32,864 bases of DNA from JBBDXA01 sp040902585 (GCA_040902585.1 JBBDXA010000110.1:1-32864), one strand, 5' to 3'; shown: positions 7,077-17,946, counted from the stretch's first letter. The notes: generated from the letters alone by a model not told the origin. Numbers and translations: made by a program.

Positions 7077-8699
7077 TTACTCTTCGCTCTTCTCGTCCTT
7101 CTCCGCAGTCTTCTTCTTCTTGCTGGTCTTCTTCTTCGGCTTCGGGCCGGTCTTCAATTCATCTTCCGTCATCGTGACTTCCGTCACGTTCGCCTTGGCG
7201 ACGATCGCATCCAATGTCTTCTGGTCGCGCACGGAGAAGAAGAACTGTTCGTACTGGCCGCTGCGGATCATTTCCTGCCGCAGCTTCTCGGGACGCCGGC
7301 CCTGCTGGATCGCCATGTAAGCGATGCGGCCGTTGATCACATCCGCCTGCACATCGACGTACATATCCTTCGAAGCCTTGTCGAGAATGAAGAACTGCTT
7401 GAGCTGCTTGCGGGCTTCATCCTCGCTCTTGGAGCGAAGCTCGGCGATGCGCTGCTCGATTTCGTGCTCGGGCATGCCGTTGTTCGCCAGGTCCATCGCG
7501 GTGCGCTGGAGCAGCCGCGCCGCCTGCTTGCGGCTGAGGCCGGCAGGCAACTCAAACTCCGCCTTCTCGGCAAGGAAATCCGTGACCTGCTCGTGCATGC
7601 GCTGTCGCTGCTGCTGATCGCGCTTGGCTTCGAGGCTCTTCTTGATTTCTTCCTGGATCGCCGCCTCCGACTCAAGGCCGGTTTGCTCAAGAATCTGCTC
7701 GGTGGTTGCGGGGTCGGGGCGGTGCAGGTTGGTGACGCTCACGTGAATCGTGATGGGCTTGTCCTGAATGCGTTCGTTCTCGTGGCCTGCCGGGCCGGTC
7801 ATTGAAATCGCCACCTTATCGCCGACCTTCTTACCGACGAGCTTCTTGCCCATCTCTTCCACGAGGATGCCGGCGATGTGGCCTTTGAATTCCTTTTCCT
7901 GGCCGTGGACGATGACATACGTCTGCGGGAAGTGAGCGATCTGCGGGTCTTCCGCCGCCTCTTCGCCTTCCTTGAGCTCCGGCTTCTCCGCGTTAGCCAC
8001 AGGCTCAGCCGTGTTCTCGCCGGCCATGATGCGGGCTTCGCATTCGACGTAATCCTTTACTTGAGCTTCGCCGTCTTCGACGACGTTGAGCTTGCCGTAC
8101 CGCTCGCGCAGCAAGTTCATTTCTTCCGCGACCATCTCATCAGTGATGGCGATCGTCGGCTTCTCGATCGCGATGCCCTCAAGCGAAGGCAATTCAAACT
8201 GCGGCACGACTTCGATCTCCACGCGGAAGGTGAGCGAGCCGGACTCGGGCAGCTCGATCTTGTCGATGTCCTTGACCGATGGTTCGCCCAGCACTTCGAG
8301 TTTGTTCTCCTCGATCGCCTGCTCATAGCACTCAGCGATGAGCTGCCCCTTCACATCGTCCTTCACCGCGGAGCCGAAGCGTTTTTCCAGGAGCCTCATC
8401 GGAGCGCGGCCGCGGCGGAAGCCGGGGATGACCGCGTCGTTCTTGAGCTTGTCATAGTTGTCGCCGACGGCCGCCTTGATGCGCTCTTCGGGCACTTCGA
8501 TGACCAGCGCCTTGCGGGCCGGACCCGCGTCCTCGATCGTCACCTTGATGGGAATCTTGGGCTTCGCCTCTTCTTCAGTGGCGACGGCTCCGTGATCGTG
8601 GGCATGATCGTGGGCATGGTCATGATCGTGACTGTGGGCGTGATCGTGGTCATGGGCGTGATCGTGGTCGTGAGAATGATCGTGATCGTTGTCTGCCAT
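7077..8699 (-). CDS. tig: Trigger factor with His-rich N-terminal extension
   Basis: Trigger factor is the ribosome-associated chaperone and peptidyl-prolyl isomerase that meets nascent chains. The chosen start at 8699 gives 540 residues; the frame is open upstream but that part is repeat DNA with no family sequence. The ribosome-binding signature GFRRGRAP is at 93-100, followed by the rest of the N-domain. A diverged FKBP-type domain comes next (roughly 200-330, with an insertion rich in Glu and Ala), then the helical C-domain. The N-terminus is odd: residues 5-36 alternate His with Asp, Ala or Ser and contain 16 histidines. The C-terminus is Lys-rich. Ordinary trigger factors are about 430-480 residues and lack the His tract. 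The tract looks like the metal-binding tail of SlyD, moved to the N-terminus. Confidence 0.93.
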   Translation of the reverse strand: MADNDHDHSHDHDHAHDHDHAHSHDHDHAHDHAHDHGAVATEEEAKPKIPIKVTIEDAGPARKALVIEVPEERIKAAVGDNYDKLKNDAVIPGFRRGRAPMRLLEKRFGSAVKDDVKGQLIAECYEQAIEENKLEVLGEPSVKDIDKIELPESGSLTFRVEIEVVPQFELPSLEGIAIEKPTIAITDEMVAEEMNLLRERYGKLNVVEDGEAQVKDYVECEARIMAGENTAEPVANAEKPELKEGEEAAEDPQIAHFPQTYVIVHGQEKEFKGHIAGILVEEMGKKLVGKKVGDKVAISMTGPAGHENERIQDKPITIHVSVTNLHRPDPATTEQILEQTGLESEAAIQEEIKKSLEAKRDQQQRQRMHEQVTDFLAEKAEFELPAGLSRKQAARLLQRTAMDLANNGMPEHEIEQRIAELRSKSEDEARKQLKQFFILDKASKDMYVDVQADVINGRIAYMAIQQGRRPEKLRQEMIRSGQYEQFFFSVRDQKTLDAIVAKANVTEVTMTEDELKTGPKPKKKTSKKKKTAEKDEKSEE

Positions 8700-9063
8700 G
8701 GCAGAGTGTCCTTTGAGAGTGAGGATGGGACGCGTGGAAAAGAGGAAGGCGAGCGTTTCGACCTGTCGGCCGAGGGTTGGGGAAGACGCGGCAGGGGGAG
8801 GAGCCGCGTTGCTCGACTGCTTCAGCCGACCTGCGCCAGGCGCCGCCCACGCGGCGACGCCGGTACCTCGGCTGTGCAGGAGCATTATTAGGCGAGATGA
8901 TGATGCGGTCAAATCGGCAATCGAACTCCCCTCCCTCTCAGGGAGGGGCAGGGGGAGGGTCGAGCGCACGATTGACCTTAACTCACGATGCAACCCGACG
9001 CGTTGAAGTATGCGTGACCGACCCTCCCCTAACCCCTCCCTGAGAGGGAGGGGAATCAATCGA
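8700..9063. other. Intergenic region upstream of tig, with inverted repeat pair
   Basis: No gene was recognised in these 364 bases. A family-1 inverted repeat pair occupies 8926-9057. The repeats lie about 230 bases upstream of the tig start, so the tig promoter is more likely between them and tig. No convincing promoter was picked out. Confidence 0.6.
8926..9057. repeat. Family-1 palindromic repeat, inverted pair
   Basis: One copy at 8926-8968 (ctcccctccctctcagggag...) faces an inverted copy at 9016-9057 (gaccctcccctaacccctcc...), with a spacer of about 50 bases. The arrangement and spacing match the pair inside aroC at 26-158, including the flanking GAGCGCACGA next to the tail. Confidence 0.9.
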
Positions 9064-9615
9064 TCACTCCTTCCCAACAGTCTTCTTAATCGCCTTCTCC
9101 ACATCCGGCACATCCGTGTCATTCAGCGACTGATAGGAGAAGCGGGCCGTGACCTTGTTGTCTTTGGCGACGATGGTGGTGACGAACGCCCGGTCGTTGA
9201 TCACCCAGTCGTTGGGGCCGGCCTTGCCATCGACGCTCACGGTCAGCGCGGTGTTGCCCAGCTTGATCGACTTCTGCATGCGCGGCAGATAGGTTTTGCT
9301 CGCATCCTGATCATCGCTCAGCCAGACGGCGACCACAGCCGCGTCCTTGCCGATGTCGCTCACGACCTTGTCCAGCTCCTTCAGGTAACGCGCGATCGGG
9401 CGGTCGAACTTGTCGGCCTGCACGAAGACGTAGATCGTCGGCTTGCCCTTGCGCTCGGCGACGTAGTCCACTTCCTTGTCTTCAATCTCACCCACCACGG
9501 CACTCACTTTCAAAGCCGGCGTCTTCTCGCCTTCCTTGGGACCTGAGTCGATCTCCGCGCTCGCAACGGTCGTCAAGAGGAAGAATAGGGAAAAGGCGAA
9601 AAGGGGGCGTGTCAT
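9064..9615 (-). CDS. Secreted thioredoxin-fold-like protein without cysteines
   Basis: A 183-residue protein with an N-terminal signal peptide (about residues 1-20, LFAFSLFFLLTTVASA, likely cleaved after ASA). The mature part has a redoxin-like layout: a short lead strand, KGKPTIYVFVQADKF where a thioredoxin active site would be, a helix with RYLKELDKVV, then VVAVWLSDD and a late strand. It contains no cysteine, so it cannot be a thiol-disulfide enzyme. The fold assignment is tentative. It may be a structural or binding relative of planctomycete thioredoxin-like proteins. The FIST gene is divergent on the other side, 143 bases away. Confidence 0.62.
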   Translation of the reverse strand: MTRPLFAFSLFFLLTTVASAEIDSGPKEGEKTPALKVSAVVGEIEDKEVDYVAERKGKPTIYVFVQADKFDRPIARYLKELDKVVSDIGKDAAVVAVWLSDDQDASKTYLPRMQKSIKLGNTALTVSVDGKAGPNDWVINDRAFVTTIVAKDNKVTARFSYQSLNDTDVPDVEKAIKKTVGKE

Positions 9616-9758
9616 GGGGGCATCTCCGGTGAGCAGATCGTGGGAAGAAAGTCTCTATTCGGGCAACGGCTACGGGCTTTATTGTATTGCGAAATCAGGT
9701 CAGAAGATTTGCCTATCATGCCGATTCACATAGAGCCGGGTACGCGAAAGGAAGCAGT

Positions 9759-10967
9759 ATGGGGTCCAAGGCAGGCGTCGGGTTCAGCGATCAGACCGAT
9801 TCACTTGCGGCAGGGGCCGAGGCGGCGAAACAGGCGATGGCCTCGGCCGGCCTGACGCGCGGGGATGCCGCGCTGCTTTTCTCCACCGGCAGGCATAATC
9901 CGCACAAGCTCCGCGATGGCGTGCGCTCCGTCATCGGCCCTACGTGTCGCCTCTTCGGCGGCTACGGCGTGGGCATCATCACGCACGACCATCTCGCCTA
10001 CGACGGCCACGAGGTCGGCATCGTCATCATTCAGTCCGACACCTGGAAGATCGATGCCGTCATCGAAACCGGCCTGCCCGGCAACGAACGCGCGACGGGC
10101 CAGCGCCTCGGCGAAAAGCTCGTCGCCGGCGGCCTGCATCCGGATGATGACCTCGTGCTGCTCTATGACTCGGTCAACGTCGCCAAGGGCCAGCCCCGCC
10201 TCAACATGGCCACGCCGCTGATGGCGGGCATGAGCCAGCACGTGAAGCAGTGGCCTGACACCGCGGGCATGGGCATGATCGGCGACATGCAGCTTCAGCC
10301 CACCTATCAATGGTTCGACGATCGCATCGAACAGGGCAGCGCGATGGCCATCCGCTTCGGCGGTGAACTGCGGATGGATTCCATCATCATGCACGGCTGC
10401 CGGCCCGCGGGTCGCTACTACACCATCACCCGCACCGAAGGCCCCGTCGTCCTGGAGATCGACAACAAGCCCGCACTCAGCGTCATCCACGATATGCTCG
10501 GCCCTGACGGGGGACTGTCGCCGGAGGATTATTCCTTCTTCATCACTTTGGGCGTCAACAAGGGCGATCCCTACGGCCCGTTCAAGGAAGATGACTACGC
10601 CAACCGCATGTGCATCGGCATCGACTCTTCGCGCCACGGCCTGGTGATGTTTGAAGATGACCTTCAGCCCGGCATGAAGGTGCAGCTCATGCGGCGGTCG
10701 ATGGACTTCAGCTACATCGGCCCGCGCACGAAGGAACTGCTCAAGCGCGTGGAAGGAAGGCGGCCCGTCTTCGCGTTTTACATCGACTGTGCCGGCAGGG
10801 CGGGGGCGTACTGCGGCCTCGACGCGGAGGAAGCGGTGGAAGTGCAGAAGGCTCTGCCGAAGGAGATACCACTCCTGGGCGTCTATTCAGGTGTAGAGAT
10901 CGCAAAGGTGGGCGGCGCGGTGCAGGCGCTGGACTGGACGGGGGTGTTGTGTTTGTTCAGTGAGTAA
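9759..10967 (+). CDS. FIST N- and C-domain protein
   Basis: FIST proteins are predicted sensors of small ligands, possibly amino acids, and are often linked to signal transduction. The start at 9759 is chosen because AAGGA at 9748-9752 lies 6 bases upstream; a longer frame from 9687 lacks this. The N-terminal half has the FIST pattern: LLFSTGRHNP, then CRLFGGYGVGIITHD and LVLLYDSVN. The C-terminal half ends with the FIST_C signature, FAFYIDCAGRAGAYCG followed by IPLLGVYSGVEIA. There is no kinase, cyclase or receptor domain in the same chain. A class III cyclase gene lies about 1 kb downstream on the same strand, but an oppositely oriented gene separates them, so a link is speculative. Confidence 0.88.
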   Translation: MGSKAGVGFSDQTDSLAAGAEAAKQAMASAGLTRGDAALLFSTGRHNPHKLRDGVRSVIGPTCRLFGGYGVGIITHDHLAYDGHEVGIVIIQSDTWKIDAVIETGLPGNERATGQRLGEKLVAGGLHPDDDLVLLYDSVNVAKGQPRLNMATPLMAGMSQHVKQWPDTAGMGMIGDMQLQPTYQWFDDRIEQGSAMAIRFGGELRMDSIIMHGCRPAGRYYTITRTEGPVVLEIDNKPALSVIHDMLGPDGGLSPEDYSFFITLGVNKGDPYGPFKEDDYANRMCIGIDSSRHGLVMFEDDLQPGMKVQLMRRSMDFSYIGPRTKELLKRVEGRRPVFAFYIDCAGRAGAYCGLDAEEAVEVQKALPKEIPLLGVYSGVEIAKVGGAVQALDWTGVLCLFSE

Positions 10968-10980
10968 TGAATGAGACGCC

Positions 10981-11086
10981 CAAGCCCGATGGCGAGGCTC
11001 GGCGAGCCGTCGGGGTATCCGGCTTGACGGAATTTCGTTGGTCGCTGGTACCCCGACGGCTCGGCAGACCTCGCCATCGGGCTTGG
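10981..11086. repeat. Family-3 repeat, inverted pair
   Basis: The left copy at 10981-11020 (caagcccgatggcgaggctc...) and the right copy at 11049-11086 (taccccgacggctcggcaga...) are near reverse complements, separated by about 28 bases. The whole unit fits in the gap between the FIST gene and the convergent prepilin-like gene. A second unit of the same design is at 30254-30378. Confidence 0.92.
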
Positions 11087-11107
11087 AAAACAAGACACGT
11101 CCGTGAA

Positions 11108-11896
11108 TCAGAACTTCCCCCAACTGTCATAATTCTGAGCTCCCCACCAGTTATCCAATCCAATCGACACCCCATCGGGCTTCTTCGCCGACCAGTACGC
11201 TGCCGGCGTGATGGAACTGCCCGGGCGGAAGAAATGAGTGCTGGCGTCGAGAGAGGAATAGAAGCCGCCGCCGCCGTGCCACTTGCCTTGCTGGTCCCAC
11301 GCACAGTGGCCGGGCTCGGGCGAACTGCTGTTGATGTGAAAGGGCGGGTCTTCTTCGCAGAGGATGGGCACGGGCAGAGTGAGTGTGTCACCTGAGGCGG
11401 TTTTGAACTGGGCGGTGCTGGGAATCTTCTGTAGCTTGGTGCCGGCGAAGGCGATGAACAGGGCGTAGTCGAACCCGCCGTTGCTGCCGACGCCGGACCG
11501 GTAGACACCCGGCGCGAGGGAAGGGCAGCGGTAGATTTCGCGGTCAGGGGCGTAGCGGAACACGCTGCCTTTGCCGACGCAGGTGAACACATTGGTGTCC
11601 CGGCCCATCAGCCAGTCATCCGCATCAGGCGTGGAGTAGGAGGCGTGATGAAACGCGGGCATGCGGTCCTGATGTTCCGTCGCATAGGCGAGCACCGCGA
11701 CCATCTGCTGGCGAAGCTGCGAGGAACATTTGGCGCGGCGGCCCTGCTCCTTGGCTGCACCGAGCGCGGGCAGGAGCATGGAGATCAGCATCGTGATGAG
11801 CGAGATGACCACGAGCAGCTCGATCAGCGTGAAGGCGCCGCGGTCGAGCGGTGAAGGCAGGCGCGGGCAGGCGGAATGACCGATATTGTGGGACAT
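11108..11896 (-). CDS. Prepilin-type N-terminal cleavage/methylation domain protein
   Basis: A 262-residue pseudopilin-like protein. A short positively charged leader is followed by RGAFTLIELLVVISLI (about residues 19-34), the type IV prepilin peptidase recognition site with the usual Phe/Thr/Glu after the scissile Gly. The hydrophobic helix continues to LISMLLPALGAA. The rest resembles the large planctomycete family of secreted pilin-like proteins: CSSQLRQQMVAVLAYATEH, then a Cys-containing domain and a C-terminal HFFRPG/WWG region. These proteins are abundant in planctomycetes and rarely have a known role. The processing machinery is not encoded nearby. The gene is divergent from the cyclase gene, with 94 bases between the starts. 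Confidence 0.87.
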   Translation of the reverse strand: MSHNIGHSACPRLPSPLDRGAFTLIELLVVISLITMLISMLLPALGAAKEQGRRAKCSSQLRQQMVAVLAYATEHQDRMPAFHHASYSTPDADDWLMGRDTNVFTCVGKGSVFRYAPDREIYRCPSLAPGVYRSGVGSNGGFDYALFIAFAGTKLQKIPSTAQFKTASGDTLTLPVPILCEEDPPFHINSSSPEPGHCAWDQQGKWHGGGGFYSSLDASTHFFRPGSSITPAAYWSAKKPDGVSIGLDNWWGAQNYDSWGKF

Positions 11897-11990
11897 GCGG
11901 CCGATCCATTGAACGATGCCATGTCACTATAACATCGCCCGGATGCTTTCATGCCGATGAATCCGCAGGAAGATTCGCCACGCGAAACCT

Positions 11991-13544
11991 ATGTCCACCG
12001 ATTCGCCTCAATCCGATCCCGCCCAGCAGGCTGCCTACCATCAGGCCCGGCTCGATGAACTCACGGGGCAAGCCATCAAGGCTGACGCGGTCATCTCCCG
12101 CACCACGCGCGAGCTGCGCCAACGCAGGCAGGGCTTCGTGCTGCTGTCCGAACTCCAGCGGGCAATCAGCACGGACCAGACGCCCGCGGAAATCTTCGAT
12201 CAGGTCATCGCCAAAGCGCAGAAGGCGCTGAAGATGGATCGCACGGTGATCCTGGTGCGGCAGGGGGGAGCACCATCCCGACAGGGTGGTGCTCCCACCT
12301 TCACGCCCACGACCTACCTTGGCTGCGAAGACGGCGCGTGTGATCTTTACAACACCGTGCGGATCACGCCTCCCGCGGAGTTCCTGAATAAGGATGCGTT
12401 TCTGCTCGCAACGAAAGCGGCCACGGAGACGCCGTTCATGAAGGAGCTGCGCGAAAAGCTGGAGGTGCCGTACTTCGTGTGCGTGCCTGTGGTGTATGAC
12501 GGCAAGACCGAGGCCCTTCTACTCAGCGGTCGTATGCGCGAAGCGAAACCGTTCTTCCCGGCCCTGGATGAAGGGGATGTCAGCACCTTTCAATCCATCG
12601 CCGGTTTCCTCGCTTCCGCCCTGCACAACGCGGAGCTCTTCGAGCACCAGCGCCGGCAGGCGAAGTCTTTCGCGCGTTTCGTGCCGAAGGAGTTTCTGGA
12701 GTTCCTCGGTCGCGAAAGAATCGTCGATGTGCAGCTCGGCGATCAGACGCAGAAGGAGATGACGATTCTCTTCAGCGATATCCGTTCGTTCACCACGCTG
12801 AGCGAACAGATGTCGCCGAAGGAGAATTTTGATTTCATCAACCGCTACCTGGAGTTCGTCGCCCCCGCCATCCGCGAGAATGGCGGATTCATCGACAAGT
12901 ACATCGGCGACGCGATCATGGCGTTGTTTCCGGTCAACGAGGACATGGCGGACAAGGCCGTCGCTGCGGCCATCGGTCTCCTGCGCGGCGTCGAACGTTT
13001 CAACGTCGAGTGGGCGAAGACCGGCGGCCCTCCTGGCGCACCCATCGCCATCGGCGCGGGCCTGCACACAGGCTCGCTCATGCTCGGCACCATCGGCTTC
13101 GCCGAGCGCATGGAAAGCACCGTCATCTCCGATGCCGTCAACCTTGCCGCCCGCATGGAAGGACTCACCAAGATGTACGGCGCGAGTGTGATGATCAGCG
13201 AAGATGTCCTCAAGCGCATGAAGAACCCCGATGCGTTTCTCATTCGTCAGGTCGATCGCGTGAAGGTCAAAGGCAAACGCGATCCGGTAAACGTGTTCGA
13301 AGTTTTCGATGCGGAGCCTGTCGAAACGCGCGAGCTGAAAAGGACCACGCGCGAGATTTTCACCAAGGCGTTTGAAGCGTACATGAAAGGCGACATGAAA
13401 GCCGCCCGCGAAGGCTTCGACAAAGTGATTCAACAGAATCCACACGATGTCGCCGCCGGCTCGCTGCTCGCTCGTTGTGAGACGTTCCTCAAGAGCGGCT
13501 TACCTGCGGGCTGGACAGGCGTCACCACTCTCGACCACAAGTGA
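11991..13544 (+). CDS. GAF-domain class III adenylate/guanylate cyclase
   Basis: A 517-residue soluble signalling enzyme predicted to make a cyclic nucleotide. A helical N-terminus (about 1-60) leads into a GAF-like sensor domain (about 60-215, PTTYLGCEDGACDL, VPYFVCVPVVYDG). The cyclase domain runs from about 250 to 435. The metal-binding aspartates are Asp263 in FSDIRSF and Asp307 in IGDAIMALF. The ISDAVNLAARME segment of the catalytic site is also present. The last 75 residues form a TPR-like helical pair. Substrate specificity, ATP or GTP, is not decided here. Residues 93-103 (GAPSRQGGAPT) are encoded by a family-2 palindrome inserted in frame in the early GAF domain. The Shine-Dalgarno sequence is weak, so the start is less certain than the domains. 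Confidence 0.92.
   Translation: MSTDSPQSDPAQQAAYHQARLDELTGQAIKADAVISRTTRELRQRRQGFVLLSELQRAISTDQTPAEIFDQVIAKAQKALKMDRTVILVRQGGAPSRQGGAPTFTPTTYLGCEDGACDLYNTVRITPPAEFLNKDAFLLATKAATETPFMKELREKLEVPYFVCVPVVYDGKTEALLLSGRMREAKPFFPALDEGDVSTFQSIAGFLASALHNAELFEHQRRQAKSFARFVPKEFLEFLGRERIVDVQLGDQTQKEMTILFSDIRSFTTLSEQMSPKENFDFINRYLEFVAPAIRENGGFIDKYIGDAIMALFPVNEDMADKAVAAAIGLLRGVERFNVEWAKTGGPPGAPIAIGAGLHTGSLMLGTIGFAERMESTVISDAVNLAARMEGLTKMYGASVMISEDVLKRMKNPDAFLIRQVDRVKVKGKRDPVNVFEVFDAEPVETRELKRTTREIFTKAFEAYMKGDMKAAREGFDKVIQQNPHDVAAGSLLARCETFLKSGLPAGWTGVTTLDHK
12267..12295. repeat. Family-2 palindrome within the cyclase gene
   Basis: A single 29-base copy starting ggagcaccatcccgacaggg. Its outer arms GGAGCACCA and TGGTGCTCC pair perfectly. 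It is read in frame with the cyclase gene and matches the intergenic copies at 2083-2108 and 32709-32735. Confidence 0.9.
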
Positions 13545-13550
13545 TATAGC

Positions 13551-13630
13551 CGCAGATAAACACGGATGAACGCAGATAGAGATATTTGAGTTTTCTTATC
13601 CGTGTCAATCCGTGCTATCCGTGGTTAAAT
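13551..13630. repeat. Dispersed ATCCGTG-type repeat upstream of leuS
   Basis: An AT-richer block with cagataaacacggatgaacg on the left and repeated atccgtg (13600-13624) ending in tggttaaa on the right. The two ends are imperfect inverted repeats. This type of sequence is familiar as a dispersed intergenic repeat in planctomycetes and related bacteria. It ends about 48 bases before the leuS start, so it may overlap the leuS promoter or leader. Confidence 0.7.
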
Positions 13631-13677
13631 CCTCTCCCGCTTTCCCCGCGCGAAACTTAGGCCTATCCTACCGCCCC

Positions 13678-16569
<2,892 letters not shown>

Positions 16570-16593
16570 ACCGCGTGGCGTCAGGAGCATTCC

Positions 16594-17037
16594 GTGACTC
16601 AAAGCGATGGCTTCAAGGAACCTGCCTACGACGACGCGCCGAGCGCGCCGAACGTGCCGCGCGATGTGTCATCGCGGAAGGTTGCGTTCACGAGCGTCGT
16701 GTCCGTCTTCCTGGCGATCATCCTGCTGATGTGGGTCTGTTCGATGGCGTTCAAACTCGGCGGCATGACGAAGATATTCACGAAGATATTCATGGATTTC
16801 GATACCGAGCTTCCCGGAATCACGCTCACTGCGTTGAGAATCGGGCCTGCTGGTTTCATCGCCCTATCGGTCTTCATCGCAATTCTGCTGGTGGTCAAAG
16901 AGTGGCTCATGCGCGACAAGGAAATGACGCTGCTCATCAACGTCTTTGCCTGTGCCGTGGCCCTGGGCATGTGGTTCTTTCTGGCCCAGGCGATGCTGAC
17001 GCCGCTAATCGCGCTGATTCACACCATCCAAAAATGA
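16594..17037 (+). CDS. Three-helix membrane protein, unknown function
   Basis: A 147-residue protein starting at GTG 16594; aggag at 16583-16587 supports this start. After a polar N-terminus (about 1-30) there are three hydrophobic helices at about 33-54, 84-103 and 113-138. A loop between the first two holds FDTELPGITL, a phrase resembling a segment in small type II secretion-like membrane proteins, but the match is too weak for a name. It follows leuS by 24 bases and precedes a lipoprotein gene by 31, all on one strand, so an operon leuS-this gene-lipoprotein-moaE is plausible. No catalytic motif is seen. Confidence 0.75.
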   Translation: MTQSDGFKEPAYDDAPSAPNVPRDVSSRKVAFTSVVSVFLAIILLMWVCSMAFKLGGMTKIFTKIFMDFDTELPGITLTALRIGPAGFIALSVFIAILLVVKEWLMRDKEMTLLINVFACAVALGMWFFLAQAMLTPLIALIHTIQK

Positions 17038-17068
17038 CTGGGCACGGGCTGCGTGGTAGAATCCTGCC

Positions 17069-17464
17069 GTGATGCGATCACTTCCCCGACAACTCGGCTT
17101 GATGCGTACGGTCCTGATGCTGGCGGGCCTGTCGCTGCTTGCCGGCTGCTACGAGCGCGTGGTGAGCGAACGTGGGTTCCCGGGCATGGCCACGCGTGCC
17201 AACGTCGCCACCGCGCCGGACTACTCACAGGCCCAGGCGCAGTTTGAGGAGCGTTACCAGGAGCGGACGGAGTCGAAGTTCGATCCCTTCGGCGATTTCG
17301 GTCGCTGGGTCGGCGGCCTGTTTGGCAGCAGCGAGGAGAAAAAGCCGGCGCGCGGCACCGGCCCACAATCAACGACGAATACGCCTTCAGGTTCCACCAC
17401 CGCGCCTTCCTCGCCGGCGAGCGGAACCAATTCCAGTTCCTCGCCTTTCAATACCGCACCGTGA
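17069..17464 (+). CDS. Small lipoprotein, unknown function
   Basis: A 131-residue protein with a lipoprotein signal: a basic start, a hydrophobic stretch and the lipobox LLAGC (Cys27), so it is probably lipid-anchored outside the cytoplasm. The mature part is short, with a region FGDFGRWVGGLFGSS and a Ser/Thr/Pro-rich, likely disordered tail. The start is GTG at 17069 or the adjacent ATG at 17072; neither has a strong Shine-Dalgarno. Its stop overlaps the GTG start of moaE by 4 bases (GTGA), which suggests translational coupling, though a functional link with MoaE is not obvious. Confidence 0.72.
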   Translation: MMRSLPRQLGLMRTVLMLAGLSLLAGCYERVVSERGFPGMATRANVATAPDYSQAQAQFEERYQERTESKFDPFGDFGRWVGGLFGSSEEKKPARGTGPQSTTNTPSGSTTAPSSPASGTNSSSSPFNTAP

Positions 17465-17946
17465 GCGACTCCAGCGACAAGCAGAATCGCGCGGCGACCT
17501 CGTCCCTCCCACACATCATTGCCGGGGTGCAGGTCGGCCCTGTTTCAGCCCAGCCGCTCGACTGGCCCGCGGACTGCGGCGGCGAGTGTGTCTTCCTCGG
17601 TCGCACGCGCGGCGAGCGGCATGCCGAGTTCGGCGCCCTTCAACGCCTCGAGTATGAAATGTACGAACCGATGGCGGTGAAGCTGCTGGAAGCGATGGCG
17701 CGTGATGCCGCTGCGCGGTGGGACTGCAAAGTCATTCGGCTAATGCATTCGCGGGGCCCGGTGGCCCTCGGCGAGGCGAGCGTGGTGATCCAGGTGGCGA
17801 CGCCGCACCGAGGCGAGTCATTTGAAGCGTGCCGATATCTCATCGATCGCCTCAAGCGGGAGCTGCCGGTGTGGAAGCATGAGATCTGGGAGCGCGGGCG
17901 CACCTTCGTCGAGGGGAGCAGCGTTCAGACTGCGCAGGCCGATTAG
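17461..17946 (+). CDS. moaE: Molybdopterin synthase catalytic subunit MoaE
   Basis: MoaE, with the sulfur carrier MoaD, converts precursor Z (cPMP) to molybdopterin in molybdenum cofactor synthesis. The family order is clear: ECVFLGRTRG, LEYEMYEPMA, SRGPVALGEASVVI, HRGESFEACRYLIDRLK and LPVWKHEIW. Lys132 and Lys139 correspond to the active-site Lys119 and Lys126 of E. coli, and His116-Arg117 to His103-Arg104. The GTG start at 17461 overlaps the preceding lipoprotein stop. The start fits a family protein with about 13 extra N-terminal residues. The gene stands without moaD or other cofactor genes, which must be elsewhere. Its stop overlaps the purH stop on the other strand by 4 bases. Confidence 0.93.
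   Translation: MSDSSDKQNRAATSSLPHIIAGVQVGPVSAQPLDWPADCGGECVFLGRTRGERHAEFGALQRLEYEMYEPMAVKLLEAMARDAAARWDCKVIRLMHSRGPVALGEASVVIQVATPHRGESFEACRYLIDRLKRELPVWKHEIWERGRTFVEGSSVQTAQAD

Noticed and set aside
8700..9122. Upstream extension of tig by about 140 codons
   Set aside because: The added sequence is translated repeat DNA and overlaps the neighbouring gene antisense. The family sequence and His tract begin after ATG 8699.
10981..11086. Inverted repeat pair as a bidirectional terminator
   Set aside because: It lies between convergent genes, but there is no T-run on either side, and the same unit occurs at 30254-30378 between gene starts. A repeat element explains both.
9759..13544. FIST protein and cyclase as one signalling operon
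   Set aside because: A prepilin-like gene on the opposite strand and a repeat pair lie between them.
16594..17464. Small membrane and lipoprotein genes as part of a type II secretion system
   Set aside because: Only a weak phrase similarity was seen; there is no ATPase, secretin or pilin beside them.
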